Virus record (IMG/VR): IMGVR_UViG_3300025668_000045
Coordinates: 1-21,609 of that record
Reading direction: 5' to 3' (one strand)
DNA from: a virus
Length of the DNA: 21,609 bases
Positions within the stretch are counted from its first letter, which is position 1. Each line of letters starts with the position of its first letter. Under the pieces are notes generated by a model. The model searched no databases and was not told where the DNA came from. It worked only from the letters and a program-made list of their open reading frames with translations. A program made the translations under genes and the position numbers. Positions 1-6,007 of the stretch are shown piece after piece.

Positions 1-20
1 ATCATGTACTTACACTATGG

Positions 21-47
21 TGTAGCAGATGTAGCAGGTGTAGCAGG
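21..47 (+). repeat. three tandem 9-bp iterons TGTAGCAGG
   Basis: Three head-to-tail copies at exact 9-bp spacing; the first ends in A instead of G. This is the left block of the candidate origin. Confidence 0.9.
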
Positions 48-120
48 TATTTCTAAGTTCGTTCAGACATTTCTTGAAAACACATTTTTATTTTCTAAAT
101 TGAACTTTAACTCAAATTTA

Positions 121-233
121 CCTGCTACACCTGCTACACCAGCTACAACCCGCATAGTTACTAACTTTTTGCCATTTCAAACCTGCTACACCACCTGCTA
201 CACACCTGCTACACAGGCCTTGTTCCTGCTACA
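121..233 (-). repeat. seven inverted 9-bp iterons CCTGCTACA
   Basis: Three units are contiguous (121-147), mirroring the left block. Four more have variable spacing (starts 182, 194, 205, 225). All but the third are perfect copies of the reverse complement of TGTAGCAGG. Confidence 0.9.
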
Positions 234-279
234 CCTCTCTAATCAACACTAACGAACCACGGTTCACGGAGCGTAAACC

Positions 280-378
280 ATGATCAAGCTATTAATGCTT
301 AATTCACTCATTCTCGCGTTCAATGTCATTGCCATTGGCGCTCTTTCAATCTTAATTTCATTTGGAGCACTATCATGA
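280..378 (+). CDS. small single-pass membrane peptide, 32 aa
   Basis: I do not recognise the family. The ATG at 280 follows ACGGAG with good spacing. The peptide is almost entirely hydrophobic from residue 3 to the end (Leu, Ile, Val, Ala, Phe), so it should span the inner membrane once. Its TGA (376-378) overlaps the next ATG at 375 as ATGA, which indicates translational coupling. It is the first gene after the candidate origin. Small hydrophobic peptides at the start of early operons are often host-interaction or lysis-timing factors, but nothing here shows that. Confidence 0.6.
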   Translation: MIKLLMLNSLILAFNVIAIGALSILISFGALS

Positions 379-683
379 AGTACGTATCGGCTTTTACGCC
401 ATGCAAACAAAATCGTTCATCCGAGTGGCATGTCAACACAGCACCTGATGGATCTTTGTACGCCGTCTTCGGTAATCACAATCTCTTCCTCCCTTTCCAT
501 TCTATGTGGACAGGGGACAACCATTACGACACAAACTGTCTCAGTGCTAATGAGTTGTCTCTCTTGCAACAACAGAATCGTAAGGCTGGTTGGCCTCAAC
601 CAATCATTAACGAAACGTTTGATGCATACCAAATGGACTTTTGGTCAAACGGCACACACTTCAACAACGGAGCACTATCATGA
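375..683 (+). CDS. hypothetical early protein, 102 aa
   Basis: Family not recognised. The protein is soluble-looking and rich in Asn, His and aromatic residues, with no signal peptide or membrane segment. The start is fixed by the ATGA overlap with the upstream peptide and by GGAG 7 bases upstream. Its own TGA again overlaps the next ATG, with the same GGAGCACTATCATGA junction as at its 5' end. Both this protein and the preceding peptide therefore end in Gly-Ala-Leu-Ser. Confidence 0.7.
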   Translation: MKYVSAFTPCKQNRSSEWHVNTAPDGSLYAVFGNHNLFLPFHSMWTGDNHYDTNCLSANELSLLQQQNRKAGWPQPIINETFDAYQMDFWSNGTHFNNGALS

Positions 684-922
684 TCGACTTCCTTTACAAC
701 GCACGCATTAACATCTTTGTTTTCTTTTTATTCTTTTTTGTCTCTTTTGTCGGATTCATCGCTTGGGCTAACCACACACAGGTAGCCATCTACTCGCAGG
801 ACATTCCACCTAATCTTGTGTGTATCAAAGATACATATCCTGATGCGTATCTATGCATCGTCGACGACCAAGAAGTTCCTTGGTATCTATCATCAGAAGG
901 AGTACTAGCCAATGTTCAATAA
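680..922 (+). CDS. membrane-anchored hypothetical protein, 80 aa
   Basis: The start at 680 is chosen because it forms ATGA with the upstream stop and follows GGAG; an upstream in-frame start at 641 would lie inside the previous gene. Residues about 10-30 form one Phe/Val-rich transmembrane segment. A polar C-terminal part of about 50 residues contains two cysteines in a CIKDTYPDAYLC context that could form a disulfide if periplasmic. Function unknown. Confidence 0.7.
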   Translation: MIDFLYNARINIFVFFLFFFVSFVGFIAWANHTQVAIYSQDIPPNLVCIKDTYPDAYLCIVDDQEVPWYLSSEGVLANVQ

Positions 923-1148
923 ACTCAAGCGTGGAGCACGAACCGCGTTCAGTAAGCGTGATGCATACATTGCTAACGCTAAGCCATATGCAGACAAAGC
1001 TCTGGCCTATGCAAAAGAAAACCCTAGTGACGTAATGCTAGGTATCATGACGTTACTTCTCATGGATATTGAGTCTGACGTTGACGATCTCGAAGCTCAC
1101 ACTGGCATATCAGCCGCTGTTGATCTTCACGATTACCGTACTCGCTAA
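912..1148 (+). CDS. hypothetical protein, 78 aa
   Basis: The ATG at 912 overlaps the last codons of the upstream gene and is preceded by AGGAG. The N-terminal 25 residues are basic (Lys/Arg-rich). A hydrophobic stretch (VMLGIMTLLLMDI) follows at about 40-53, and the tail is acidic. It could be a small membrane-associated protein. Family not recognised. Confidence 0.65.
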   Translation: MFNKLKRGARTAFSKRDAYIANAKPYADKALAYAKENPSDVMLGIMTLLLMDIESDVDDLEAHTGISAAVDLHDYRTR

Positions 1149-1171
1149 ACAATCCGTAGGAGGATTACACA

Positions 1172-1336
1172 ATGAAAGAAGTTAACCTGAACATCGAACG
1201 TTGGTCTCTAGTCTCTGATCATGAGCCATTGGAGACTGTTTACATCCACGCTGATCTCATCTCTTTGCTTGACGATATTAGTAACGCTAATACTGATGAC
1301 GTGTTTGATATCAACATGCATGAGTACACGCACTAA
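1172..1336 (+). CDS. hypothetical acidic protein, 54 aa
   Basis: A short ORF with a very strong ribosome binding site (TAGGAGG, 8 bases before the ATG). The 54 residues are acidic (Glu/Asp-rich) with a helical middle (YIHADLISLLDDI) and no membrane segment. It ends with TAA at 1334-1336, just before two hairpins. Function unknown. Confidence 0.65.
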   Translation: MKEVNLNIERWSLVSDHEPLETVYIHADLISLLDDISNANTDDVFDINMHEYTH

Positions 1337-1338
1337 GC

Positions 1339-1397
1339 CACATGTCCTCCGGCCATGTGTCGTCGGTTGCATAAGTGAGTTACATGGGTAGCTCACT
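1339..1397 (+). promoter_or_regulatory. two hairpins in the leader of the 1427 gene
   Basis: Hairpin 1: CACATG (1339-1344) pairs with CATGTG (1354-1359) around a 9-nt loop carrying CCUCC, which resembles an anti-Shine-Dalgarno sequence. Hairpin 2: AGTGAGTTAC (1374-1383) pairs with GTAGCTCACT (1388-1397) as a 10-bp stem with one U-G wobble and a 4-nt AUGG loop. No T tract follows, so this looks more like a leader or mRNA-stability structure than an intrinsic terminator. Confidence 0.5.
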
Positions 1398-1426
1398 ATC
1401 ATTTCTTACTTAATAGGATTATTACT

Positions 1427-2128
1427 ATGAACGACTTTTCTTACGTTACATCAGCTCTTACTGCTATCTCTTCTTACAAGAATCAGTATGGTCTCATCGC
1501 TTCCAATGCTATCCGCATCAACGAAGAGCCAGTCATGAGCTCTTTGCTCAACGCTATCGCAGTCTCTCACGACCGCGCTACCGTTGACGCCACCAACCAC
1601 AAGTTCAACGGCGGCCCAGCACCTGTTGCTCCTCCGATTGCTTACCTTGATTTCGTTCAGGTACTCATGAACAAAGTGTGTGGTCTCGCTCGTCAAGACC
1701 TCCGTGGCAAGCGTACTGAAGACTTCGGTAACGGTATCGACTTCACTCAGGAGCTTACCGACCAGATCGGTTTCAGTGTTGACGCCGAGCAAATCCAGTC
1801 GCTAGTCGATGAGGATTTCTACACGCTCAACAACCTGCACTGCTACATCGCTCAGGGCATGTCGTACATCGATGACATCCCCGCGCTTCGTTACCACGCC
1901 GAGAGCACTAAGCTCGACGACGGTACTTGGATCAAGACCAACATCGCTGACTCCTTCGATGAGGCTCTCACTATCATGGAAGAGAAAGCCGCCATCTACG
2001 CCGAGCAACAGCAGATGGTACGTCAAGGTGAGTCAGCAACCGTCGACTTCGCAGCCCGCAGCGAGCATCCCTCGCCCGAGCAGCTCAAAGCGACCGGCGA
2101 CAAGTTCCGCGAAAGCGTCGCAGCTTAG
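1427..2128 (+). CDS. hypothetical early protein, 233 aa
   Basis: The largest product of the first gene block; I do not recognise it. No membrane segment or signal peptide is visible. The N-terminal half is mixed alpha/beta; the C-terminal 80 residues are acidic and Gln/Glu-rich, probably helical. Codons ending in C (CTC, GAC, TTC, ATC) are more frequent than in neighbouring small genes, which hints at high expression. It has its own structured leader with TAGGA before the ATG and its own strong terminator at 2140-2172, so it is probably an abundant early product. Confidence 0.75.
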   Translation: MNDFSYVTSALTAISSYKNQYGLIASNAIRINEEPVMSSLLNAIAVSHDRATVDATNHKFNGGPAPVAPPIAYLDFVQVLMNKVCGLARQDLRGKRTEDFGNGIDFTQELTDQIGFSVDAEQIQSLVDEDFYTLNNLHCYIAQGMSYIDDIPALRYHAESTKLDDGTWIKTNIADSFDEALTIMEEKAAIYAEQQQMVRQGESATVDFAARSEHPSPEQLKATGDKFRESVAA

Positions 2129-2139
2129 GCACTCCATAG

Positions 2140-2172
2140 CCCATCCAGCCCTCGGGTTGGGTGGGTTTTTTT
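2140..2172 (+). terminator. rho-independent terminator
   Basis: CCCATCCAGCC (2140-2150) pairs, with G-U wobbles, with GGTTGGGTGGG (2155-2165) around a CTCG loop, followed by seven T. It lies 11 bases after the stop of the 233-aa gene and separates the first gene block from the structured region. Confidence 0.9.
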
Positions 2173-2194
2173 ATGCATCTGTATGACCCAACCA

Positions 2195-2390
2195 GCAAGG
2201 CACTCAAACAACACACGGGCGCGCACCGAGCTTCACGTTACTACCGCTAGGGAGTGAAGCAAACGGGACGGGCTCAAACCCGTAGGGACGGTAGCGATCT
2301 TGATCAGATCGTAAGAATAACCGCCCGTGTGTTCTTTGAGTGTCTTGCGTATCCCCCAGACCGGACGGCGCGGATAGCCAGGGGGATATG
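2195..2390 (+). ncRNA. candidate structured RNA in a ~300-bp gene-free stretch
   Basis: Between the terminator and the next convincing gene (2173-2477) no good ORF is visible, but there is strong structure. A long helix pairs 2195-2221 with 2322-2348: 27 positions with one C-C mismatch and one G-U. It encloses three hairpins: 2230-2236 with 2254-2260 (GCTTCAC/GTGAAGC), 2268-2272 with 2279-2283 (ACGGG/CCCGT) and 2295-2300 with 2306-2311 (CGATCT/AGATCG). CTACCG (2241-2246), in the first loop, can also pair with CGGTAG (2289-2294) as a pseudoknot. A fourth stem pairs 2349-2357 with 2381-2389 (five C-G pairs). Six GGA triplets occur in 2195-2390, several in loops or linkers. A CsrA-binding RNA is possible; a MITE-like element or DNA site is the alternative. 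No promoter is clear. Confidence 0.5.
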
Positions 2391-2400
2391 GTGTGCCTGC

Positions 2401-2443
2401 TTCACTATCATCATTTTCACTATCATCGCGAGCGTAGCGAGCG
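2401..2443 (+). repeat. short direct repeats upstream of the 2478 gene
   Basis: TTCACTATCATC occurs at 2401-2412 and 2416-2427. GCGAGCG occurs at 2428-2434 and 2437-2443, separated by TA. They lie between the structured element and the next gene; role unknown. Confidence 0.7.
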
Positions 2444-2477
2444 GTGTGCGCGAACCACGAACCGAGGATCACGAATC

Positions 2478-2645
2478 ATGACTCGTCAAGATATATCAAG
2501 AAACATCAAGCTATACACCTTACTCACCCTATCAAAAATCTTTGAGCTTGCAGGTAAGTTCTGCCTCAAAGCCAACACATTCTTCTTCAAGTGCGATATC
2601 TGGTGTACAGCCAAATCAGCAAAATACAGGAGAGTATTTCTATGA
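2478..2645 (+). CDS. small basic hypothetical protein, 55 aa
   Basis: The start at 2478 is chosen because GAGGA sits 8 bases upstream; longer in-frame versions would run into the structured element. The protein is basic, with a hydrophobic helix and three Cys in its middle and C-terminal part (FCLKANTFFFKCDIWC). Its TGA (2643-2645) overlaps the next ATG at 2642. Family not recognised. Confidence 0.6.
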   Translation: MTRQDISRNIKLYTLLTLSKIFELAGKFCLKANTFFFKCDIWCTAKSAKYRRVFL

Positions 2646-2881
2646 CGTATTACATAACTCAACCTAACAGCAGCTTCGCTTATATGGAAAAAACCCTCGG
2701 CAAGTTTGCAGCCAAGCAAGCACGTTTCGCCCCTGACGGCACTAAGTACAGCGTTTACCGCAGCAAAGCAGCGTACCGAGAAGGTTTCGACTTCACCAGT
2801 TATGAGTTGCGTGACGGCAAACTCAAAAAATCCAACGCCCAACCCATCGTAGAACTTAACCGATTACTCCTTGGAGGCTAA
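2642..2881 (+). CDS. hypothetical basic protein, 79 aa
   Basis: The start at 2642 is supported by the ATGA overlap and by AGGAGAG 7 bases upstream. It is rich in Lys, Tyr and Ser, with no membrane segment; a central part KYSVYRSKAAYREGFDF looks like a compact beta-alpha fold. Unknown function. Confidence 0.7.
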   Translation: MTYYITQPNSSFAYMEKTLGKFAAKQARFAPDGTKYSVYRSKAAYREGFDFTSYELRDGKLKKSNAQPIVELNRLLLGG

Positions 2882-2883
2882 TC

Positions 2884-3072
2884 ATGCGCTTCGCCACATA
2901 CAAACACGACATTGAACTAGTCAAATCAGCCATCGCGTCACTGCACGTCGATCTCAAAGACAACCAGGTACATGAAGTTGCAGACCTTTTGCAATATGTA
3001 CCAACAGAAATCCTCAAGTCCTACATCATCGATGCAGATCTTCAAGAGTTCTGGGAGGACAAACGATCATGA
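2884..3072 (+). CDS. hypothetical protein, 62 aa
   Basis: Preceded by TTGGAGG, 2 bases after the upstream stop. Mostly alpha-helical and acidic at the C-terminus. It ends Lys-Arg-Ser-stop in an ATCATGA junction with the next gene. Unknown function. Confidence 0.65.
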   Translation: MRFATYKHDIELVKSAIASLHVDLKDNQVHEVADLLQYVPTEILKSYIIDADLQEFWEDKRS

Positions 3073-3266
3073 CAAGATTAGAAGCGCATAACATTCGCGC
3101 CCAACTATTTACAACCAACGCACTGATCCTTGAACTGCAAGAAGACGCACCAGAATCTATCTGTATCAGCAGAGCCGTCGACAAAATGGACGATGTCTAC
3201 GAACTAGTCACTCTTTTTTTAGAGGGCATGATTTTCGACGACGACAAACGGAGAATCAGATCATGA
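3069..3266 (+). CDS. hypothetical protein, 65 aa
   Basis: ATGA overlap with the gene before and after, and GGGAGG upstream. A helical, amphipathic protein with an acidic middle and a basic end (DDDKRRIRS). Unknown function. Confidence 0.65.
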   Translation: MTRLEAHNIRAQLFTTNALILELQEDAPESICISRAVDKMDDVYELVTLFLEGMIFDDDKRRIRS

Positions 3267-3394
3267 TGCCTTACCCGTTTGATTGCCCCAAATGCGGCCA
3301 GCGCTATTGGCGAGAAGAGTCAGTTGTCTACAACGAAAACTACGATGACACCATCTGCTGGCGATGTGATGAAGAAGAGGACGACGAATCATGA
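3263..3394 (+). CDS. small zinc-ribbon-like protein, 43 aa
   Basis: A short ORF with ATGA overlaps on both sides and GGAG upstream. It has CPKCG near the N-terminus (Cys8, Cys11) and CWRC near residue 32 (Cys32, Cys35), 20 residues apart: the four-cysteine pattern of a zinc ribbon. The last 10 residues are nearly all Asp/Glu. Such proteins commonly bind nucleic acid or RNA polymerase; the target is unknown. Confidence 0.7.
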   Translation: MMPYPFDCPKCGQRYWREESVVYNENYDDTICWRCDEEEDDES

Positions 3395-3585
3395 ACAACG
3401 AATCACGCACCATCAAAACTGAGCATGACGTTATGGTCACTCTTCTTTCTTACTTACATCACCATTATTTAAAAGTCAGTGAGACAGACGAAGCCCACGT
3501 AACCATATCTGTTGACCCAGTAGAACTAACGCAATGTGTTGCTGTGCTAGCACGAGCCCAAACAATGAGGAGCATCCAGCCGTGA
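3391..3585 (+). CDS. hypothetical protein, 64 aa
   Basis: Starts in an ATGA overlap with GAGGA upstream. A His-rich N-terminal helix is followed by a short beta segment. The TGA overlaps the GTG start of the next gene. Family not recognised. Confidence 0.65.
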   Translation: MNNESRTIKTEHDVMVTLLSYLHHHYLKVSETDEAHVTISVDPVELTQCVAVLARAQTMRSIQP

Positions 3586-3767
3586 GCAATAAAGACCAAG
3601 CGAACGACGGTGCAGCAATGACCTTCGACCAGATAGGCAAAGAAATAGGTCTCAGCCGCAACGGAGCAAAACACGTCTACATGCAGGCACTCAAGAAACT
3701 AGAAGGAGACAAACGCCTACAAGACTACGCTGACCACGAACCCCGAACCGAGGACAAAGAACCATGA
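3582..3767 (+). CDS. sigma70 region 4-like helix-turn-helix protein, 61 aa
   Basis: The GTG at 3582 is chosen because it overlaps the upstream stop (GTGA) and GAGGAG lies about 9 bases upstream. Residues 13-40 (MTFDQIGKEIGLSR then VYMQALKKL) match the pattern of sigma region 4.2, which reads roughly LT.eEIG..LG.Sr....i...AL.KL. No other sigma regions are present, so this is not a complete sigma factor. It may bind -35-like DNA or act as a regulator. The C-terminal end is charged. The family-level similarity is clear; the role is inference. Confidence 0.65.
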   Translation: MSNKDQANDGAAMTFDQIGKEIGLSRNGAKHVYMQALKKLEGDKRLQDYADHEPRTEDKEP

Positions 3768-4012
3768 AACGCAAATTGGAAAGACCACAGAAGAAAAACT
3801 TATCAGAAGACCCAGTTTTACGCTCCAGAGAAATAGCTAACAAACACAGACAAAAACATAACCTCAAGGCATTAACTGTACATGGAGACATGGCAGAAGC
3901 CTTCCATAATGCAAAAGACCAATACAACGAAAACCTGCCTTACTCGGTGAATACGAAACAATTCTTTTCAGTTCTTCTAGATCATTGGAGCAAACAATAT
4001 GACAGGACGTGA
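3764..4012 (+). CDS. hypothetical basic protein, 82 aa
   Basis: ATGA-coupled to the sigma-like gene, with GAGGA upstream. The first 35 residues are strongly basic (Lys/Arg/His). A helical region resembles small DNA-binding phage proteins, but no family is recognised. The 3' end overlaps the next gene by 14 nt. Confidence 0.65.
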   Translation: MKRKLERPQKKNLSEDPVLRSREIANKHRQKHNLKALTVHGDMAEAFHNAKDQYNENLPYSVNTKQFFSVLLDHWSKQYDRT

Positions 4013-4163
4013 ACCATGCAGCATCACCGACGACCCATACAACGACTACTCAGACTACATCGAACAGAAAGGTGTTTACAAACCTTATGTCGAGCCTGAC
4101 GAAGACGCTGCCTACGAAGAACAACGCCAAAAGGAGCTCGATGAATCAACCAAATCTGACTGA
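3999..4163 (+). CDS. small acidic protein, 54 aa
   Basis: A short ORF starting inside the previous gene with TTGGAG 8 bases upstream. It is highly acidic and Tyr-rich (DDPYNDYSDY, EPDEDAAYEE), probably unstructured or a DNA mimic-like surface. No homology recognised. It overlaps the next gene by 23 nt. Confidence 0.55.
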   Translation: MTGREPCSITDDPYNDYSDYIEQKGVYKPYVEPDEDAAYEEQRQKELDESTKSD

Positions 4164-4287
4164 TGAGCAAATCATAGATTTGTTCGACACACACCCAAAC
4201 CTATTTCTCAGTGAAATAGCCACGTTAACCGGCAAAACAGTGCCCGAACTCAAGAAAATATTATTAGGGAGCAACAAATGGAATTAG
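4141..4287 (+). CDS. small HTH-like protein, 48 aa
   Basis: The start at 4141 is preceded by AAGGAG; in-frame codons further upstream run through the 54-aa gene and look like shadow sequence. Residues about 21-42 (LFLSEIATLTGKTVPELKKIL) resemble a helix-turn-helix that could bind DNA. The end overlaps the next gene by 10 nt. Confidence 0.6.
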   Translation: MNQPNLTDEQIIDLFDTHPNLFLSEIATLTGKTVPELKKILLGSNKWN

Positions 4288-4631
4288 TAGCGCTTAACCA
4301 GTTCACCGGATCTCAAACCTTCACTCGCTGGACGCCAATCTCCAACAGTGTACTCACCGAAGGTGCATTATACGTAGCTGATCAAGCTGGTGCGTACTGG
4401 CTGTTCGACGCCATCCAAAGTCATCTTGACGAAACAAAAGCTGACTGGGCTCAAACAGTTCTTACTGTAAACAACGACGACAGCGCTGAGTTAGTCATGA
4501 CAAATGGCAACGACGACCCACTCAGCTCGCAAAAAGTCCCGTTCACCGACTTCCCACAGAAACAAATCACGATTTGGTCTGTACGCAACGAACTAGGTGC
4601 TCACACCCACATGCTGCCATCGGAGTACTAA
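4278..4631 (+). CDS. DUF6876-like protein, 117 aa
   Basis: The sequence follows the pattern I know for DUF6876 proteins of phages and plasmids: an N-terminal LNQFTGS segment, the core YVADQAGAYWLFDAI, PFTDFPQKQITIW, and the C-terminal LPSEY. Length fits the family. The ribosome binding site is AGGGAG. The biochemical role of the family is unknown to me. It sits in the middle of the early operon. Confidence 0.7.
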   Translation: MELVALNQFTGSQTFTRWTPISNSVLTEGALYVADQAGAYWLFDAIQSHLDETKADWAQTVLTVNNDDSAELVMTNGNDDPLSSQKVPFTDFPQKQITIWSVRNELGAHTHMLPSEY

Positions 4632-4633
4632 CT

Positions 4634-4879
4634 ATGGACAGTACGACACATAAAACCATTGCAGTAACAGCTGTCATGGAAACAGACCTCGTCACGTATA
4701 TAAATGTTCCTATAAATCTTAACGATGATGACCTCTGGACATTTATACGCGATGGAAACATCGACGGTGGAGACATGGCAGAAGCTGGCAGCGGTGACTG
4801 GCGTTGGCAAGAGCCCTACGAAACTGACTTCAGTGACTTGCATGATGACTATTCAAAGGAAATTAAAAATTATGAGTGA
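4634..4879 (+). CDS. hypothetical acidic protein, 81 aa
   Basis: The start at 4634 has GGAG 9 bases upstream; an upstream in-frame start at 4574 would lie in the DUF6876-like gene. Asp-rich protein with beta-strand-like N-terminal half and a Trp-containing acidic C-terminal half. Unknown function. Confidence 0.65.
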   Translation: MDSTTHKTIAVTAVMETDLVTYINVPINLNDDDLWTFIRDGNIDGGDMAEAGSGDWRWQEPYETDFSDLHDDYSKEIKNYE

Positions 4880-5096
4880 ACAGCTCCAAACAAACATTAA
4901 TTCATACCGCCATGCTCTGCTTGCAATTACAGAGCTCGCAGGCGACCAGGTGCCTACACATGAGCAGATCTTCGCAGGTATTTCTTATTACACCCAAATG
5001 TCTTTTGACCTGGCACCAAACGCGGACCTCGCACAACGAACCATAGACGCAGGTCTTGAATACGGTAAACAACTAAGTGAGGAAGATGATGACTGA
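4872..5096 (+). CDS. hypothetical helical protein, 74 aa
   Basis: The ATG at 4872 has AAAGGA upstream and overlaps the end of the previous gene by 8 nt. All-helical pattern with an acidic tail (SEEDDD). Family not recognised. Confidence 0.65.
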   Translation: MSEQLQTNINSYRHALLAITELAGDQVPTHEQIFAGISYYTQMSFDLAPNADLAQRTIDAGLEYGKQLSEEDDD

Positions 5097-5277
5097 CACA
5101 ATCCATTTACTGCAACCTGTTGGGCTTGTCCATACACCCAAAGATTTAGATGAGCTCCAAGATTACATCAGCAAGTTTAATGGTGGAGAAGCTCTAGCTG
5201 CCTTCACTTGTGCCTGGATGGCCTGGAACTTAGCCTGCAAACTTACCAACCCAGAAGGGAGGTCAGCTAATGACTGA
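5089..5277 (+). CDS. hypothetical protein, 62 aa
   Basis: Of two adjacent in-frame ATGs (5086, 5089), 5089 has better spacing from GAGGA. A hydrophobic helix AAFTCAWMAWNLACKL at about 37-52 could be membrane-associated or a protein core. Unknown function. Confidence 0.6.
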   Translation: MTDTIHLLQPVGLVHTPKDLDELQDYISKFNGGEALAAFTCAWMAWNLACKLTNPEGRSAND

Positions 5278-5626
5278 CATATATGAAGAAGAGTTCATGA
5301 ACGCGTTCGCCCGACTAATCAAGGAAACAACCGCAGAGGCACTGCTGGTACACGACACCAAGCTCGAGGATCGAATCGATGACCTCGAATCGCAGGCCTC
5401 GGACCTCGACGATCGCATCGAAGTCATCGATGGAGCTTTCGCCGACGTAGGAGAGCACGGCGAACGTCTCGACAATATTGAGCTATTTGAAGAGCGAATC
5501 GAAACACTAGAAAATCAACTGCGACAAAAAATTTATGGCCTCGATAAACTTGTAGAAAGAACAGTTCAAGAAATGATCAGTCAAAATCGCCTCAAACTCT
5601 ACGTTGCATCGCCACCGCCGCAATAG
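5270..5626 (+). CDS. coiled-coil protein, 118 aa
   Basis: Preceded by GGGAGG. From about residue 25 to 100 the sequence has a clear heptad pattern with Leu/Ile at core positions and many Glu/Asp/Arg (KLEDRIDDLESQASDLDDRI, ELFEERIETLENQLRQKI). It should form a long coiled-coil oligomer. Last gene of the first transcription block; no terminator T tract follows. Function unknown. Confidence 0.75.
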   Translation: MTDIYEEEFMNAFARLIKETTAEALLVHDTKLEDRIDDLESQASDLDDRIEVIDGAFADVGEHGERLDNIELFEERIETLENQLRQKIYGLDKLVERTVQEMISQNRLKLYVASPPPQ

Positions 5627-5629
5627 TAG

Positions 5630-5658
5630 TTGAACTAATATATTAGAATTAGTACTAT
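5630..5658 (+). promoter_or_regulatory. sigma70-like promoter with a palindrome in the spacer
   Basis: TTGAAC (5630-5635), a 17-bp spacer and TACTAT (5653-5658) form a good sigma70-type promoter for the DUF3310-polymerase operon. CTAATATATTAG (5635-5646), a perfect 12-bp palindrome, lies in the spacer and resembles the half-sites found upstream of other replication genes, so the promoter is probably regulated. Confidence 0.65.
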
Positions 5659-5680
5659 TTCGCTGACTTAGGAGAGTACG

Positions 5681-6007
5681 ATGACTATAAATAAAGCCAC
5701 ACCCCAGGAATGGGACCGAGTACGAATAAAAGTAAACCCTGATTATGTCGACCCATACGACATTCAACCTAACGACCCAATCAACAGCCCTAGCCACTAC
5801 AACTCTGGCGACATTGAGTGCATTGATGCAATCGAAGCATCTATGTCACCCGAAGCATTCAAAGGGTATCTCAAAGGCAACGTAGAAAAGTACGTGTGGC
5901 GCATGTCTTACAAAGGCAAGCCAGTAGAAGATCTACGCAAAGCACGTTTCTACCTCGACCGACTCATCTCGGCAGAACTAGGCGAGCCGTCAGTGAAAAA
6001 GTCATGA
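5681..6007 (+). CDS. DUF3310 protein, 108 aa
   Basis: After a 30-residue lead, the protein has the DUF3310 pattern: DPINSPSHYNSGDIECIDAI, then FKGYLKGNVEKYVWRM, then EDLRKARFYLDRLI. The domain is frequent in phages and also occurs in T7 gp1.7, which has nucleotide kinase activity; whether this short protein has such activity cannot be seen. AGGAGAG precedes the ATG. First gene after the 5630 promoter; ATGA-coupled to the next gene. Confidence 0.8.
   Translation: MTINKATPQEWDRVRIKVNPDYVDPYDIQPNDPINSPSHYNSGDIECIDAIEASMSPEAFKGYLKGNVEKYVWRMSYKGKPVEDLRKARFYLDRLISAELGEPSVKKS

Larger units (their letters stand above)
21..233. other. candidate replication origin (iterons around an AT-rich core)
   Basis: A 9-bp unit TGTAGCAGG is repeated without spacers at 21-29 (last base A), 30-38 and 39-47. 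Its reverse complement CCTGCTACA occurs at 121-129, 130-138, 139-147 (variant CCAGCTACA), 182-190, 194-202, 205-213 and 225-233. Between the two groups lies a strongly AT-rich stretch (48-120). Iterons in opposite orientation around an easily melted core are typical of origins recognised by an initiator/helicase such as the P4 alpha protein, and the window encodes a Prim-Pol/SF3 helicase at 8441-10936. The origin role is inference. The repeats could instead be operators for the small-gene operon that starts at 280. Confidence 0.6.

Noticed and set aside
74-101. promoter TTGAAA-N16-TAAATT in the AT-rich core
   Set aside because: Such matches are expected by chance in AT-rich DNA and nothing else supports it.
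21-233. CRISPR array
   Set aside because: Units are 9 bp, contiguous and in both orientations, without unique spacers; no cas genes except an isolated Cas4-like nuclease.
4-252. 82-aa ORF across the iterons
   Set aside because: Its sequence is a translation of the 9-bp repeats and the AT-rich core, with no ribosome site; better explained as an origin.
2195-2348. group I or group II intron
   Set aside because: No split gene around it, no intron-encoded protein and no recognisable intron core motifs.
2233-2481. ORFs on both strands through the structured element (79 aa minus, 75 aa plus)
   Set aside because: They follow the inverted repeats, lack ribosome sites and protein-like composition. 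The plus ORF does end in an ATGA overlap at 2481, but only because of the recurrent junction sequence.
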